This document shows, in pieces, positions 1-7,800 of a stretch of 48,143 nucleotides of DNA. The notes beneath the pieces were generated by a model that was not told the DNA's origin, searched no databases, and saw only the letters and a list, made by a program, of their open reading frames with translations. Within the stretch, counting starts at the first letter, position 1. The number at the start of each line of letters is the position of its first letter. This stretch comes from a virus: positions 1-48,143 of IMG/VR virus record IMGVR_UViG_3300022853_000902, one strand, 5' to 3'. The position numbers and the translations under genes are program-made.

Positions 1-85
1 GCAGTTTATCAAACATCCAATTGTTACAGTCAGGTAATCCTGTACCATAAGCATAAGAACAACCAAACGTTATCAGTCTTGACAT
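1..85 (-). CDS. SGNH/GDSL-like protein, N-terminus only (runs off the left edge)
   Basis: Only the first 28 codons are in the window. The protein opens MSRLITFGCSYAYGTG, the strand-turn-glycine pattern that begins SGNH/GDSL hydrolase-like proteins, with Cys where the usual GDS Asp stands. Two further proteins at 20205-21613 begin in a similar way. The start overlaps the end of the QueC-like gene by 13 bases, so the two are probably cotranscribed. The missing Asp could mean a changed or lost hydrolase activity, but the catalytic Ser is present in this block. Function and family remain tentative because the rest of the gene lies outside. Confidence 0.5.
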   Translation of the reverse strand, partial: MSRLITFGCSYAYGTGLPDCNNWMFDKL

Positions 86-879
86 TTGCTTACTCCCCAT
101 TCTCTTTCTTTACACCAAAAACATTTGCCACATACTGGCACAGGCGACCCTTCGACATATGTCTTGTAGTCTAAGTCTCCAAAGACTTCAGGATATGTTT
201 GGTTATCACCTTCACAACTTCTTGTAAGATCAAATAGGTCCATTATGCCTAATTTTTTATATTGAGCAACTATCCAATCTTTTTGAACATGTGTGAAAGG
301 GTGACAAGCCAAGCCGCCCATGTGTATTTTGATTAGTCTATCTAATGTAGCATCTTCGATGTCTCGAGCCAATAGACGACCATCAAATTCTTTATCTGGA
401 TTCTTGGTTACACCACAGTACCAAGCATCTAAATTTTCTGTATGAGCAACATACTCTGCGTGTGCTCTTAACTCTATTTGATTACCGCTTTTTAATTTTC
501 CATACTCATCTTGTATGTTAGGTCCTACTGATCCCCATTCTAAATCAGGAGCAATAAAATTTTCGTGTCTTTTAAATTGTATATTAGGAAAAGAATTAGT
601 AATCCAATTGAACACATTCAAACTGTTGTGTTTTTGCCAAGGTCTGGTCTTCCAACATCTCACGTTAGTAATAATGTGTACATTGGTATTTGATTTTAAT
701 TGAGATATGATACTGCACAACAGCACACTCATCAAGGCACTGTCTGCTCCACCACTCACACTGATACCAATATTTTTCCATTCAGGATTGAAAGGAAATA
801 CTACTCCATTTATATCGTGAAGAATATCACGATAGGCACTAGATTGGTATAGAGATTTTATATTTTCTAAATTGGACAT
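73..879 (-). CDS. queC: QueC-like PP-loop ATPase (7-cyano-7-deazaguanine synthase family)
   Basis: This 268-residue protein has an N-terminal PP-loop, SGGADS at residues 42-47, the ATP-pyrophosphatase signature of QueC and its relatives. Its C-terminus has a Cys4 site, Cys222 plus C250-x2-C253-x2-C256, which matches the zinc site of QueC. QueC converts 7-carboxy-7-deazaguanine to preQ0 using ATP and ammonia. FolE and QueE lie about 18 kb away and a DpdA-type transglycosylase about 27 kb away, which makes this role fit a complete pathway. The gene sits at the edge of an oxygenase-rich island rather than beside queE. It is longer than typical bacterial QueC (about 220-230 residues), with extra sequence around residues 95-190. 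An alternative is a relative acting on another carboxylated substrate. PP-loop assignment is firm; QueC function is probable. Confidence 0.66.
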   Translation of the reverse strand: MSNLENIKSLYQSSAYRDILHDINGVVFPFNPEWKNIGISVSGGADSALMSVLLCSIISQLKSNTNVHIITNVRCWKTRPWQKHNSLNVFNWITNSFPNIQFKRHENFIAPDLEWGSVGPNIQDEYGKLKSGNQIELRAHAEYVAHTENLDAWYCGVTKNPDKEFDGRLLARDIEDATLDRLIKIHMGGLACHPFTHVQKDWIVAQYKKLGIMDLFDLTRSCEGDNQTYPEVFGDLDYKTYVEGSPVPVCGKCFWCKEREWGVSKCQD

Positions 880-892
880 ATATGGACATCTT

Positions 893-900
893 TATTTATC
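893..900 (-). promoter_or_regulatory. T4-late-like promoter box (GATAAATA)
   Basis: On the minus strand this reads GATAAATA, one base from the T4 late consensus TATAAATA. It lies 13 bases before the ATG of the QueC-like gene in the 61-base divergent gap between that gene and the rightward oxygenase gene at 941. On the plus strand a TATAAT at 919-924 could serve the rightward gene, but I see no convincing -35 box for it. Confidence 0.45.
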
Positions 901-940
901 GCTATTAAGTACGCACATTATAATTTACGATAAGTACAAT

Positions 941-1618
941 ATGATGTTACAAAAATTAGAAACCAAAACTGATTCCAAAATATTGTTTGATTTGGTAAAA
1001 CATTTACCAGAAGGTAAAAGTGTTTTAAATAAGCCCACAGGAAATTTTTTTTATGATCCATGGGAGTTATTACCAGAATACAAAGACACTGCCATTGAAG
1101 ATTTATTAAAACAACTACCAGATCACGGAGAGGCAAGAGTTATTGTTTTAAAACCAGGAGAAAGTTATTCTGCCCATGCTGATATAGATGACAGATATCA
1201 TCTCACACTAGATGCAGAACAAAGTTTCCTTCATGATATTGGAGATGAAATGATGTATGCTACCAAACCAGACAACACAGTGTATTTGATGAATGCAGGT
1301 GTGCTTCATTCAGCATCTAATTACGGATACAAAAACAGATATCAATTGGTAATACGCAAGAGATTGCAAAGTAATCACATGATGAAAGATCCAAGACAGG
1401 TTGTTATGACATCAAAAGATCCAGTGTACAATTTAAGATATCTTTTTGACAGTTCTTTTTCAATACTGCTTAATAGATTAGCAAAAGAACAATCAATAGA
1501 CTCATTTGCTAGAATTAATGAACACACAATTAAATTTTTATGTGATGGTTCAAAAATAAATGAACTTTTAAAGATGCAACAAATTTGTGGATTTAAAATA
1601 GATATTGTATATGCATAA
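941..1618 (+). CDS. 2OG-Fe(II) oxygenase-like protein, aspartyl hydroxylase type
   Basis: Counting from the ATG at 941 the protein has 225 residues. It carries the facial-triad pattern of 2-oxoglutarate/Fe(II) oxygenases: H79-A-D81, distal H123 in AGVLHSASN, then R133, which would bind 2-oxoglutarate. The spacing and the phrase around H123 resemble the aspartyl/asparaginyl beta-hydroxylase and cupin group. The reading frame is open upstream to 872, but that extension would cross the divergent promoter region and overlap the QueC-like gene, so the ATG at 941 is preferred; no good ribosome site is visible. The residues after 145 match nothing I recognise. It heads a rightward run of six genes. 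The substrate is unknown. Confidence 0.68.
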   Translation: MMLQKLETKTDSKILFDLVKHLPEGKSVLNKPTGNFFYDPWELLPEYKDTAIEDLLKQLPDHGEARVIVLKPGESYSAHADIDDRYHLTLDAEQSFLHDIGDEMMYATKPDNTVYLMNAGVLHSASNYGYKNRYQLVIRKRLQSNHMMKDPRQVVMTSKDPVYNLRYLFDSSFSILLNRLAKEQSIDSFARINEHTIKFLCDGSKINELLKMQQICGFKIDIVYA

Positions 1619-2231
1619 TTGGAAACATTTTTATAAACATAAACAAGGACTGGCTGTGGCAAATATGCTTTACCAACCGCTTGTGAACGAAGACAACACT
1701 GTGTTCTGTATGAATTGGAATCCAAACGATTATTTTGAGAATGAATCTATGAATGAAGAATTGTACAACTTTTGGTTTGATCAAGAAGTGATGTATCTTT
1801 CAAAATTGAAAGACACAAAATATATTCCAGAATTATTAGACATTGATTATGCTAAAAGAGAAATTAAATTTAAATGGTATAATAAAAATCTTAATGTTTT
1901 GATTGAAAATAACCAAATAGACAGCATACCTAATTGGAAAGAAAAAATTAAACAAATAAAACAAGATTTAGAGCAACAAAACATATATAAAATTAATATG
2001 TACCCTCATACTTTTTACTTTGATGATAACAATGAAGCACACTGTATGGATTTATATGGTTGCACAGACAATGATAATAGATACCTTGATATAAAATATC
2101 TAAAACCATTGATAAGAACGGATAGATTTGATAAATTTATATTAAACAACCAATTAGACACTCATGAACTGTATAAAGAAACAATTAAAACCAATTATGC
2201 AGAGTGGCCAGGAGATTTTTTAAATGCTTGA
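1611..2231 (+). CDS. Kinase-fold-like protein (paralogue of the gene at 7110)
   Basis: The protein has 206 residues and I do not know a characterised homologue. It is clearly paralogous to the protein at 7110-7796: both open M-x-N-[WF]-K-x-[FY]-Y, then share LYxxLxNED and, near the C-terminal half, an NIYK/GIYK segment. The order of parts (an E-V-x-x-L-x-x-L helix, IPELL, then YPHTFYFDD followed by CMDLYG) recalls the lobes, catalytic loop and metal loop of aminoglycoside/choline-type kinases, but the HxD catalytic motif is degenerate. The shared N-terminus favours the ATG at 1611 over the TTG at 1605. It overlaps both neighbours by 8 bases. Kinase fold is an inference and activity is uncertain. 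Confidence 0.5.
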   Translation: MHNWKHFYKHKQGLAVANMLYQPLVNEDNTVFCMNWNPNDYFENESMNEELYNFWFDQEVMYLSKLKDTKYIPELLDIDYAKREIKFKWYNKNLNVLIENNQIDSIPNWKEKIKQIKQDLEQQNIYKINMYPHTFYFDDNNEAHCMDLYGCTDNDNRYLDIKYLKPLIRTDRFDKFILNNQLDTHELYKETIKTNYAEWPGDFLNA

Positions 2232-2769
2232 ATTTGTAGGTAACTGTAACGATATATTAGACTGGAACACAATCATCAAAGAAGTGCAGGATCAAGAAGG
2301 TAAACTTGCTTGTAAATATCTTCCAGTCAAAGATGTACCAGAATTAAAAGAGATTGATGATGCATTATCTACTATAGGCAGTTACAACAGAGAATCTATA
2401 GAATGGATCAATTATTATCCAGGCAATGAGTTTTCAATGGAGGTTGCTGAGAAGTTTGGCGAGTTTGTTGGTGCACCCAGAATGATTAAGAGTTGGATAT
2501 CTAAAATATATCCAGGAAAAACTGCTCCATGGCATTGGGACTGGGACGTTGATTGGAAAAAATACACAGAGCAAGGCAATCCTGTAAGATTCACAGCAAT
2601 GATTAACGAACCTGCACCAGGACACGTGTTCATAGTAGGCGACGAAGCATTGTACAATCAGAAACAAGGAGATGTTCACAAGTGGCCTGACTTTAAATCA
2701 TATCATGGCGGAACTAATTGTGGACTTGTGCCTAAATTTAATTTTAATTACTTGGCATACGCAGAATGA
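2224..2769 (+). CDS. 2OG-Fe(II) oxygenase-like protein, tandem copy 1
   Basis: This 181-residue protein has the oxygenase-like triad H104-W-D106 and a distal H161 in the phrase YHGGTNCG. The residue that should bind 2-oxoglutarate is Lys171 rather than Arg. It starts with FVGNCNDILDWN, and the next gene starts YVGNCSDVIDWN, so the two are tandem duplicates joined by an ATGA overlap. Both share APWHWD, the GHVxIV strand and GDVxKWPD. I assign the double-stranded beta-helix fold from these motifs. The substrate is unknown; the phage context would allow a nucleic acid, peptide or glycan. Confidence 0.62.
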   Translation: MLEFVGNCNDILDWNTIIKEVQDQEGKLACKYLPVKDVPELKEIDDALSTIGSYNRESIEWINYYPGNEFSMEVAEKFGEFVGAPRMIKSWISKIYPGKTAPWHWDWDVDWKKYTEQGNPVRFTAMINEPAPGHVFIVGDEALYNQKQGDVHKWPDFKSYHGGTNCGLVPKFNFNYLAYAE

Positions 2770-3320
2770 AACAATACGTAGGAAATTGTAGTGATGTAAT
2801 AGACTGGAATGCAGTTGTTGAATCCATAAAGAATTCTAAACCAGCATATCAAGGACCAAGACACACAACACAAGATGATCTTCCAGGTATAAAAGAAATT
2901 AGCGAGTCGTGGAACAAAGCAGGATATAAACTTGCATCTGAAGATGGCACAATTGGTTGGGATATGTGTATACCTGAAACTAATTTTGACAGAAGTGTTG
3001 TAAACAAATTTGCAGATTACGTTGGAGTTGATGTTTTAAGTTGTTGGGTTAGTGTTGTGCATCAAGGAAATCATGCTCCTTGGCACTGGGACACACAAGA
3101 CAACGAAGAAGAACTATGTAAATTAAACAACATAGAAAGATTTCATGTACACATGGAAGATACACACCCCGGACACGTATTAATTGTGGAAGATGATTTG
3201 TATTACAATGCCAAAGCAGGTGATGTGTACAAATGGCCAGATAGAAATGCTTGGCACGCCGGCTCCAACTGTGGACAAAGACCCAAATACATCTTTAACT
3301 TCTTTGGAACAAAAAGATAA
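2766..3320 (+). CDS. 2OG-Fe(II) oxygenase-like protein, tandem copy 2
   Basis: This 184-residue protein is the diverged twin of the preceding gene. Its predicted iron ligands are H107-W-D109 and H164 (WHAGSNCG), with R172 or K174 as the likely 2-oxoglutarate anchor. The segment between the two ligand groups holds HPGHVLIVEDD, equivalent to APGHVFIVGDE in copy 1, so the core is conserved while the first 60 residues differ. Translation is probably coupled to copy 1 through the 4-base overlap. Retention of both sets of metal ligands suggests that both copies are active, perhaps on different positions of one substrate; that last point is speculation. Confidence 0.63.
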   Translation: MKQYVGNCSDVIDWNAVVESIKNSKPAYQGPRHTTQDDLPGIKEISESWNKAGYKLASEDGTIGWDMCIPETNFDRSVVNKFADYVGVDVLSCWVSVVHQGNHAPWHWDTQDNEEELCKLNNIERFHVHMEDTHPGHVLIVEDDLYYNAKAGDVYKWPDRNAWHAGSNCGQRPKYIFNFFGTKR

Positions 3321-3321
3321 A

Positions 3322-3900
3322 ATGAAAAAGAAACTTGTATTTGATTACTTTCCATTGCTGAGATCCAGTTACGATGCAAATGAATTTGTATCAGAAGGTC
3401 TTTTAAAAGATGAATTGAATGTATATTGGAACAACAACAATATTTTTAAAGACATACAATCAAGCAAAGAAACTGCCGAGAACGGTTTTATCAAACGCAC
3501 AGTTGATATTGATCTACTTGATAACAACACATTAATACTAGACAACACACAGACTTGGGCCAACGAAGAAAGTATTAAATTAAATGCTGAAATTAAATTG
3601 AACCGCAAACAAGAAGATACTTGGAACTTTCAATTTTGTTACAACTTAACCACAACTAACAACGATGATTACAAAAGTTTTAATGAAAAATTTGGCATAC
3701 TTGACGAAATGTTTCATTTCAAACTGAATGGCGAAGCAATATTGGTTAATGAAAAAGTAGAAGGCGGTAGAAGAATTTTTGCTGAAAAAGATTTTTATTA
3801 CAGAGGAATACACCCGATCATGTTTGAACTGGAAGAATACGGAACAGGTCTTGAAGAAGACAGCAGGTTTATACAGATTGTGAGGTTTACAGTATTATGA
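3322..3900 (+). CDS. Unknown island protein, 192 residues
   Basis: I do not recognise this protein. The ATG at 3322 follows the previous stop by one base, so the longer open frame from 3184, which runs inside the oxygenase gene, is rejected. The sequence is mostly polar with alternating strand-like segments (KRTVDIDLL, KLNAEIKLNR, RFIQIVRFTVL), suggesting an all-beta protein. It contains a single Cys, no metal motif and no membrane segment. It ends in a 4-base ATGA overlap with the Rossmann protein that follows, so it belongs to the same transcription unit. A cupin-like or lectin-like fold is possible, but nothing in the sequence decides it. Confidence 0.6.
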   Translation: MKKKLVFDYFPLLRSSYDANEFVSEGLLKDELNVYWNNNNIFKDIQSSKETAENGFIKRTVDIDLLDNNTLILDNTQTWANEESIKLNAEIKLNRKQEDTWNFQFCYNLTTTNNDDYKSFNEKFGILDEMFHFKLNGEAILVNEKVEGGRRIFAEKDFYYRGIHPIMFELEEYGTGLEEDSRFIQIVRFTVL

Positions 3901-4451
3901 GAATAGCAATCACAGGACACACATCTCCCATGGGAAAAGATGTATATGAACATTATTCAAAAACACATCAGTGTTTAGGTATTAGTAGAACCACAGGATA
4001 TGATTTTACAAATACAGACAGTCTCAACAACACAGTTAGTGAAGTGTTAGCCAGAGATGTATTTTTAAACATAGCACACGTGGGTGCTTCACAATCCTCA
4101 TTACTACTGAAATTACAAGACCGTTGGACACATGACGCACCTTTGCGTAAAGTTATAACAATAGGATCACTAGCAACAAAAGTCCCTAAAAAATTATTAG
4201 ATCAAGTTGGTATCGATAAACAATATCTAAAAGACAAACATCATATAGATGCTGTACACAACGCATTGGCAAATCAAACTCCATTTGGACCGCAATTAAA
4301 GTTCAGTCTTGTTAGAGTATTAAACTATGGCGAGAAAACTGGTGATAGAAGCGGAGAGCCTACTTGTACTGCACAAGATATTACACGCACAATTGATTAC
4401 GTTATTGATGAATCAATGTATATTTCTACACTTGACGTTAGACGTTCCTAA
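3897..4451 (+). CDS. SDR-type NAD(P)-binding protein
   Basis: The 184-residue protein begins MRIAITGHTSPMGKDVY, a TGxxxxxG dinucleotide-binding turn of the short-chain dehydrogenase/reductase or epimerase type, followed by a second strand ending GISR that would contact the NADP ribose. VFLNIAHVG resembles the NxAG strand of SDRs. The YxxxK catalytic pair is not clear, though QYLKDK near residue 123 is a candidate. A related protein with a clear YxxxK is encoded at 8936-9526 and shares ITGHT and the YSRS/ISRT second strand. It closes the rightward block and converges on the leftward gene ending at 4458, leaving only 6 bases, with no visible terminator. An oxidoreductase or epimerase of a small metabolite or sugar is likely. 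Confidence 0.62.
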   Translation: MRIAITGHTSPMGKDVYEHYSKTHQCLGISRTTGYDFTNTDSLNNTVSEVLARDVFLNIAHVGASQSSLLLKLQDRWTHDAPLRKVITIGSLATKVPKKLLDQVGIDKQYLKDKHHIDAVHNALANQTPFGPQLKFSLVRVLNYGEKTGDRSGEPTCTAQDITRTIDYVIDESMYISTLDVRRS

Positions 4452-4457
4452 AAAATA

Positions 4458-5093
4458 TTAATTACTTTCGTATGCTAGATCTTTGAATAAGTCTAGTGCA
4501 TCTTCAAACTGTATGTGTGTGTTATCTTCTATTGTTAGCAAATGATAACTTAAAGTCCAACGTGGTTCGCTGGTATTAAAATTATGTGTTGAATGCAGTT
4601 GCCCAACATTAAGTAAACTGGGTTGACTAATAACTGCTTCGTGTACAACATCACAGTCTTCAACTTCAGCATGATAAAATTTGTCTACTGGGATATCAAT
4701 GTCTACGTCTTTAAAATAAACTTCTTTGTGATAATCTGTATTATCTCTTTCTGTTTGGATTAAAGATTCATCTTTTACTTTGTACCATCTTACTATGCTG
4801 TCTTGAGGTCCCCAAGTAAAATTAATGTTTGATGAATTATTCAAAGTGGAAGCATCGTTGTGCATAGGTAAACCGCCGCCATTAGGTCCATTGTAAAATG
4901 CTTCACAAACATTTGAAGGTTTTAAGCCATATTCTTTCAGCCAATCCACAAACCTTTCATCCCAATGTTCTCTTGTAGCACACCATTCATGCCAATTTTC
5001 GCCACGCATATTTTCAGGCTTTGCTTTGAAACAATCCGGAAACTTATGTTCAAACGGCAATTTTACATAACGGTGATATATGTTTTTATTCAT
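4458..5093 (-). CDS. 2OG-Fe(II) oxygenase-like protein, second family, copy 1
   Basis: The protein has 211 residues. H78-N-D80 in LPMHNDAS, a distal H167 in NVGQLHSTHN and R178 in the last core strand form an oxygenase-like facial triad. It is a tandem paralogue of the next gene upstream: both share YHRYVK near the start, INFTWGP, RW and QPSLxNVGQLHST. This family differs from the APWHWD pair in the rightward block. The gene overlaps the stop of its paralogue by 8 bases. Such proteins in marine phages are often left as hypothetical, and the substrate is unknown. Confidence 0.58.
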   Translation of the reverse strand: MNKNIYHRYVKLPFEHKFPDCFKAKPENMRGENWHEWCATREHWDERFVDWLKEYGLKPSNVCEAFYNGPNGGGLPMHNDASTLNNSSNINFTWGPQDSIVRWYKVKDESLIQTERDNTDYHKEVYFKDVDIDIPVDKFYHAEVEDCDVVHEAVISQPSLLNVGQLHSTHNFNTSEPRWTLSYHLLTIEDNTHIQFEDALDLFKDLAYESN

Positions 5094-5697
5094 ATGTGAC
5101 TTCCTTGAATATATTTAATGCTTTTTCAAACTGTAAATGGGTATAATCTTTATTAAGTAAAAAATAGCACAATGACCAACGTCCATGCGTAGGATCCGGA
5201 TTATATGTAGAATGCAGTTGACCAACATTAATCAAACTAGGCTGATTAATAACCTTTTCATACACCATATCACAATCCTTTTCACTTTCACAAATCAATT
5301 CACGATGCTGATTGTTTTCATCAAAGTGATCTACAATGTCTGGATTTACTATTTCTGTTATGTGTGAACTGTCAGTGATGTCTGTTTTACATAATGATTC
5401 CTCTTTTACATGCCACCACCTTGTAGTGCTAGTATCAGGACCCCATGTAAAATTAATTTTTGTAGCATTTGTTATTTTACTTGTATCATTGTGTATATGT
5501 ACCTTTCCTTTGTTAGGTGGTGTATAGATACCTTCAGTTACATTGGATACAACTATATCAAAGGATTCAATCCAGTTAATAACTGATTGATCAATATCTA
5601 TTTTAGGAACAAATATAACTTCTGACTGCAAGGGTTGATGTGAAAAGCAACTAGGCTTTGTGTGTTCAACTGGTATTTTTACATATCGATGATACAT
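5086..5697 (-). CDS. 2OG-Fe(II) oxygenase-like protein, second family, copy 2
   Basis: This 203-residue paralogue of the protein at 4458-5093 keeps every predicted active-site residue: H69-N-D71 (HIHNDTS), H162 (NVGQLHSTYN) and R173. It lacks about 15 residues present near the other copy's N-terminus, and the loop after INFTWGP differs. It starts one base after the stop of the upstream gene, so the three leftward genes from 6505 to 4458 form one unit. Conserved ligands with variable surface loops fit two enzymes of one chemistry with different targets. Confidence 0.58.
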   Translation of the reverse strand: MYHRYVKIPVEHTKPSCFSHQPLQSEVIFVPKIDIDQSVINWIESFDIVVSNVTEGIYTPPNKGKVHIHNDTSKITNATKINFTWGPDTSTTRWWHVKEESLCKTDITDSSHITEIVNPDIVDHFDENNQHRELICESEKDCDMVYEKVINQPSLINVGQLHSTYNPDPTHGRWSLCYFLLNKDYTHLQFEKALNIFKEVTYE

Positions 5698-5698
5698 T

Positions 5699-6505
5699 TT
5701 AATAATTGGATAAATGATCTATGCCCAACTGCTTTCTGAATTTATCTGTAAACACACAATCAATTCGTAAGCCGTATTCTTGTTCGTTGCTGACATCACC
5801 ACCATGCCAATCTTGATCGTTCCAAAATGCCGCATTGGCATTGATGTAAGTTTTATTTTTTGCTTCAGGATCCCATATGTAGAATCCTCTTTTTGTGCTG
5901 TATCTAACGTGTATGAATTCATTACGGTGATTAGTGTACCCTTGACTGTCGCCGTGTTTGCCATCTAGATCTCTGTGTTCAAATGGCTTGCCATCGTGTT
6001 CACAATGAAAAAATATCACTCTACCGATGCTTTCTATCACACCTGTGTTCACTAATTCTTTAATCCAAGCAACCACACCAGGAAAATATTTTGCTTCTTT
6101 TGTGATATTTCTTTCTGTGTTTCGGTGATCCCAATCTCCTTCTTCCCATAAGAAATAATAAATGTAAGGATCGTTAGCACCTAAAACTGCTTTTAAATAT
6201 CTTGTGAATTGATTCCTTGTTTTGTAATCTTTGATGTTGGAATACAAATCGTCGCCATTTTTTCTAATTGGATGATCTTTAGGCAGTGCTTTGTATTCTT
6301 CTAGTGCTTGATAAATTGGTTTCCAATTTAAAGTATAACTCATGTCTTTGGGATCGAATCCTGGTGACATCCATGTGCCTTCTTTGGCATACTCACGAGC
6401 AAGAGCAAAACCTCTACATATTTCGGTATGCAGTTGTTGAAAACCTTCTATGTCTATGTGTTCGTCTAAATTGATATATGGACTACCGCCAATTCCTCTA
6501 ATCAT
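5699..6505 (-). CDS. 2OG-Fe(II) oxygenase-like protein, third family
   Basis: The 268-residue protein has an extended helical N-terminal half followed by an oxygenase-like core: H177-R-D179, a strand NEFIHVRYS, then H234 in DWHGG and R247 in YGLRID. The order and spacing suit a cupin or 2OG-Fe(II) fold. The first 160 residues match nothing I recognise and may bind the substrate. It is the first gene of a leftward three-gene unit. A late-like AGTAAATA box ends 5 bases before its ATG, so its mRNA may be leaderless. Confidence 0.56.
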   Translation of the reverse strand: MIRGIGGSPYINLDEHIDIEGFQQLHTEICRGFALAREYAKEGTWMSPGFDPKDMSYTLNWKPIYQALEEYKALPKDHPIRKNGDDLYSNIKDYKTRNQFTRYLKAVLGANDPYIYYFLWEEGDWDHRNTERNITKEAKYFPGVVAWIKELVNTGVIESIGRVIFFHCEHDGKPFEHRDLDGKHGDSQGYTNHRNEFIHVRYSTKRGFYIWDPEAKNKTYINANAAFWNDQDWHGGDVSNEQEYGLRIDCVFTDKFRKQLGIDHLSNY

Positions 6506-6510
6506 TAAAG

Positions 6511-6526
6511 TATTTACTTTTAAATA
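6511..6526. promoter_or_regulatory. Back-to-back divergent late-like promoter boxes
   Basis: The 16-base element reads TATTTACT-TTTAAATA. Its left half is AGTAAATA on the minus strand, ending 5 bases before the ATG at 6505. Its right half is TTTAAATA on the plus strand, 18 bases before the ATG at 6545. Both resemble the T4 late consensus TATAAATA. The whole gap between the divergent genes is 39 bases, so the two promoters can hardly be used at the same moment. Confidence 0.42.
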
Positions 6527-6544
6527 CAGTATAGATATTTTATT

Positions 6545-7117
6545 ATGGCTTTTAAATTGGTACCTTATTCAGACAAGTTAAATCTTGAAACGTTTTATCA
6601 TACAGCCGACCAAAAAGGATTTGTCAACAATTCAACCAAAAAAATGTTGGTAGATTCATTATCTAAAGAAGATAGATATCAGGTTTGGATGTTGTTATGG
6701 AATGGCAAAGTGATTGGATCCACTGCGGCACATTCATTTCCAGAAATGGGTCCTGACAGTTATCGTATTGCTTGTCGTATATGTACATTTACAAATGAAT
6801 TGCCTAAAGAATATCAAATGGTTCGTACTCGGGAAACAATTAAAACCCACCAAACAACTACACAACAATTTTTTCAACCAGCAGGAATAATGTGGGCAGG
6901 CTTTAATAAGAACTATTATGTGACAACAAATGAAAATGCAGAAGGAACACAACGATTAGTTCATTCAATTGTTGCACCAACTTTAGAAAGTACAGGTGTT
7001 TACACTAAAGTTAAAGAGTTAAATTATAGAGGCACACAACAAACAGTATGGCGTGTTAATGCTGATGTATATTTCAAACAACTACAACAAGTAAAGGCTT
7101 GGCCCACTTATGAATAA
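6545..7117 (+). CDS. GNAT-like acetyltransferase-fold protein
   Basis: This 190-residue protein has a central segment VWMLLWNGKVIGSTAAHSF, which resembles the beta strands 2-4 of GNAT N-acetyltransferases where a side chain or cofactor passes through. The acetyl-CoA pyrophosphate loop (Q/RxxGxG/A) is not clearly present; NENAEGTQRLVHS near residue 130 is the nearest candidate. It begins a second rightward unit and overlaps the kinase-like gene by 8 bases. The fold call is moderate and enzymatic activity is unproven. Acetylation or acyl transfer to a small molecule or protein is possible. Confidence 0.42.
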   Translation: MAFKLVPYSDKLNLETFYHTADQKGFVNNSTKKMLVDSLSKEDRYQVWMLLWNGKVIGSTAAHSFPEMGPDSYRIACRICTFTNELPKEYQMVRTRETIKTHQTTTQQFFQPAGIMWAGFNKNYYVTTNENAEGTQRLVHSIVAPTLESTGVYTKVKELNYRGTQQTVWRVNADVYFKQLQQVKAWPTYE

Positions 7118-7796
7118 TTTTAAATATTATTATAACAATGTGCCTGGCAAAGGGTTGTGTAGAAACAATTTAATTTACACTAGTTTGATAAACGAAGATG
7201 CTACGGAATTTTGTATGTGGTTTCATAATGATTCAGAATATCATAAAGGACATAATGAAGTGGTAGATCCTGTACTGATGGAATCGAAGTATTATAGAGA
7301 AAAAGATTTCTTATTAACATTAGATGTGGATCATAAAAATTTAATACCAAAACTAACAAAGATTCATACTGATGAACAAAAAATATATTTTGAAATACAA
7401 GGCGTAGATTTTTGGGAACAAAGTCATGGAAAGACATATGAAGATGTGTTACCCAACTGGCAAGATCAAATGTTATATATTATGGAAACGCACAAGAAAT
7501 TAGGTATCTACAAATACAGTCTTCATCCCAGCAGTTACTTCATTATTGACGGTGAATTGAGAACAATCAATTACTTCTTTGCTTATAGAAACAATGAACC
7601 TGCGATCACAGTTCAGGAGCATATGAGTCATATATCTAAAGAAAGACAGCAACAATTGATGCCACAGATGAAAAAATTAGGTATTGAGGAAAACAAAACA
7701 TATCCATTCGATAAACTTCAAGTATTATGTTTAGAAAGTTTTAGGAATGTATATCCGGATTCATTTATAAACAAAGCAATTTCTATCTATAAGTAA
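7110..7796 (+). CDS. Kinase-fold-like protein (paralogue of the gene at 1611)
   Basis: The 228-residue protein is the second member of a paralogous pair in this island. Shared features are MNNFKYYY at the start, LIYTSLINED, then a helix-rich middle, VLPNWQDQ (IPNWKEK in the other copy) and LGIYKYSLHPSSYFIIDGELRTINY. In a kinase reading the last segment would be the catalytic and metal loops, but the expected Asp residues are only partly conserved here. The C-terminal 60 residues extend beyond the paralogue. It follows the GNAT-like gene and precedes the radical SAM gene by 4 bases. A pseudokinase or a distant phosphotransferase are both possible. Confidence 0.48.
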   Translation: MNNFKYYYNNVPGKGLCRNNLIYTSLINEDATEFCMWFHNDSEYHKGHNEVVDPVLMESKYYREKDFLLTLDVDHKNLIPKLTKIHTDEQKIYFEIQGVDFWEQSHGKTYEDVLPNWQDQMLYIMETHKKLGIYKYSLHPSSYFIIDGELRTINYFFAYRNNEPAITVQEHMSHISKERQQQLMPQMKKLGIEENKTYPFDKLQVLCLESFRNVYPDSFINKAISIYK

Positions 7797-7800
7797 TACT

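Noticed and set aside
872-940. Upstream extension of the oxygenase gene at 941
   Set aside because: It would cross the divergent promoter region and overlap the start of the QueC-like gene; the residues are not similar to the family.
3184-3321. A longer start for the unknown gene ending at 3900
   Set aside because: The extension lies wholly within the oxygenase gene; the ATG at 3322 follows its stop by one base as usual here.
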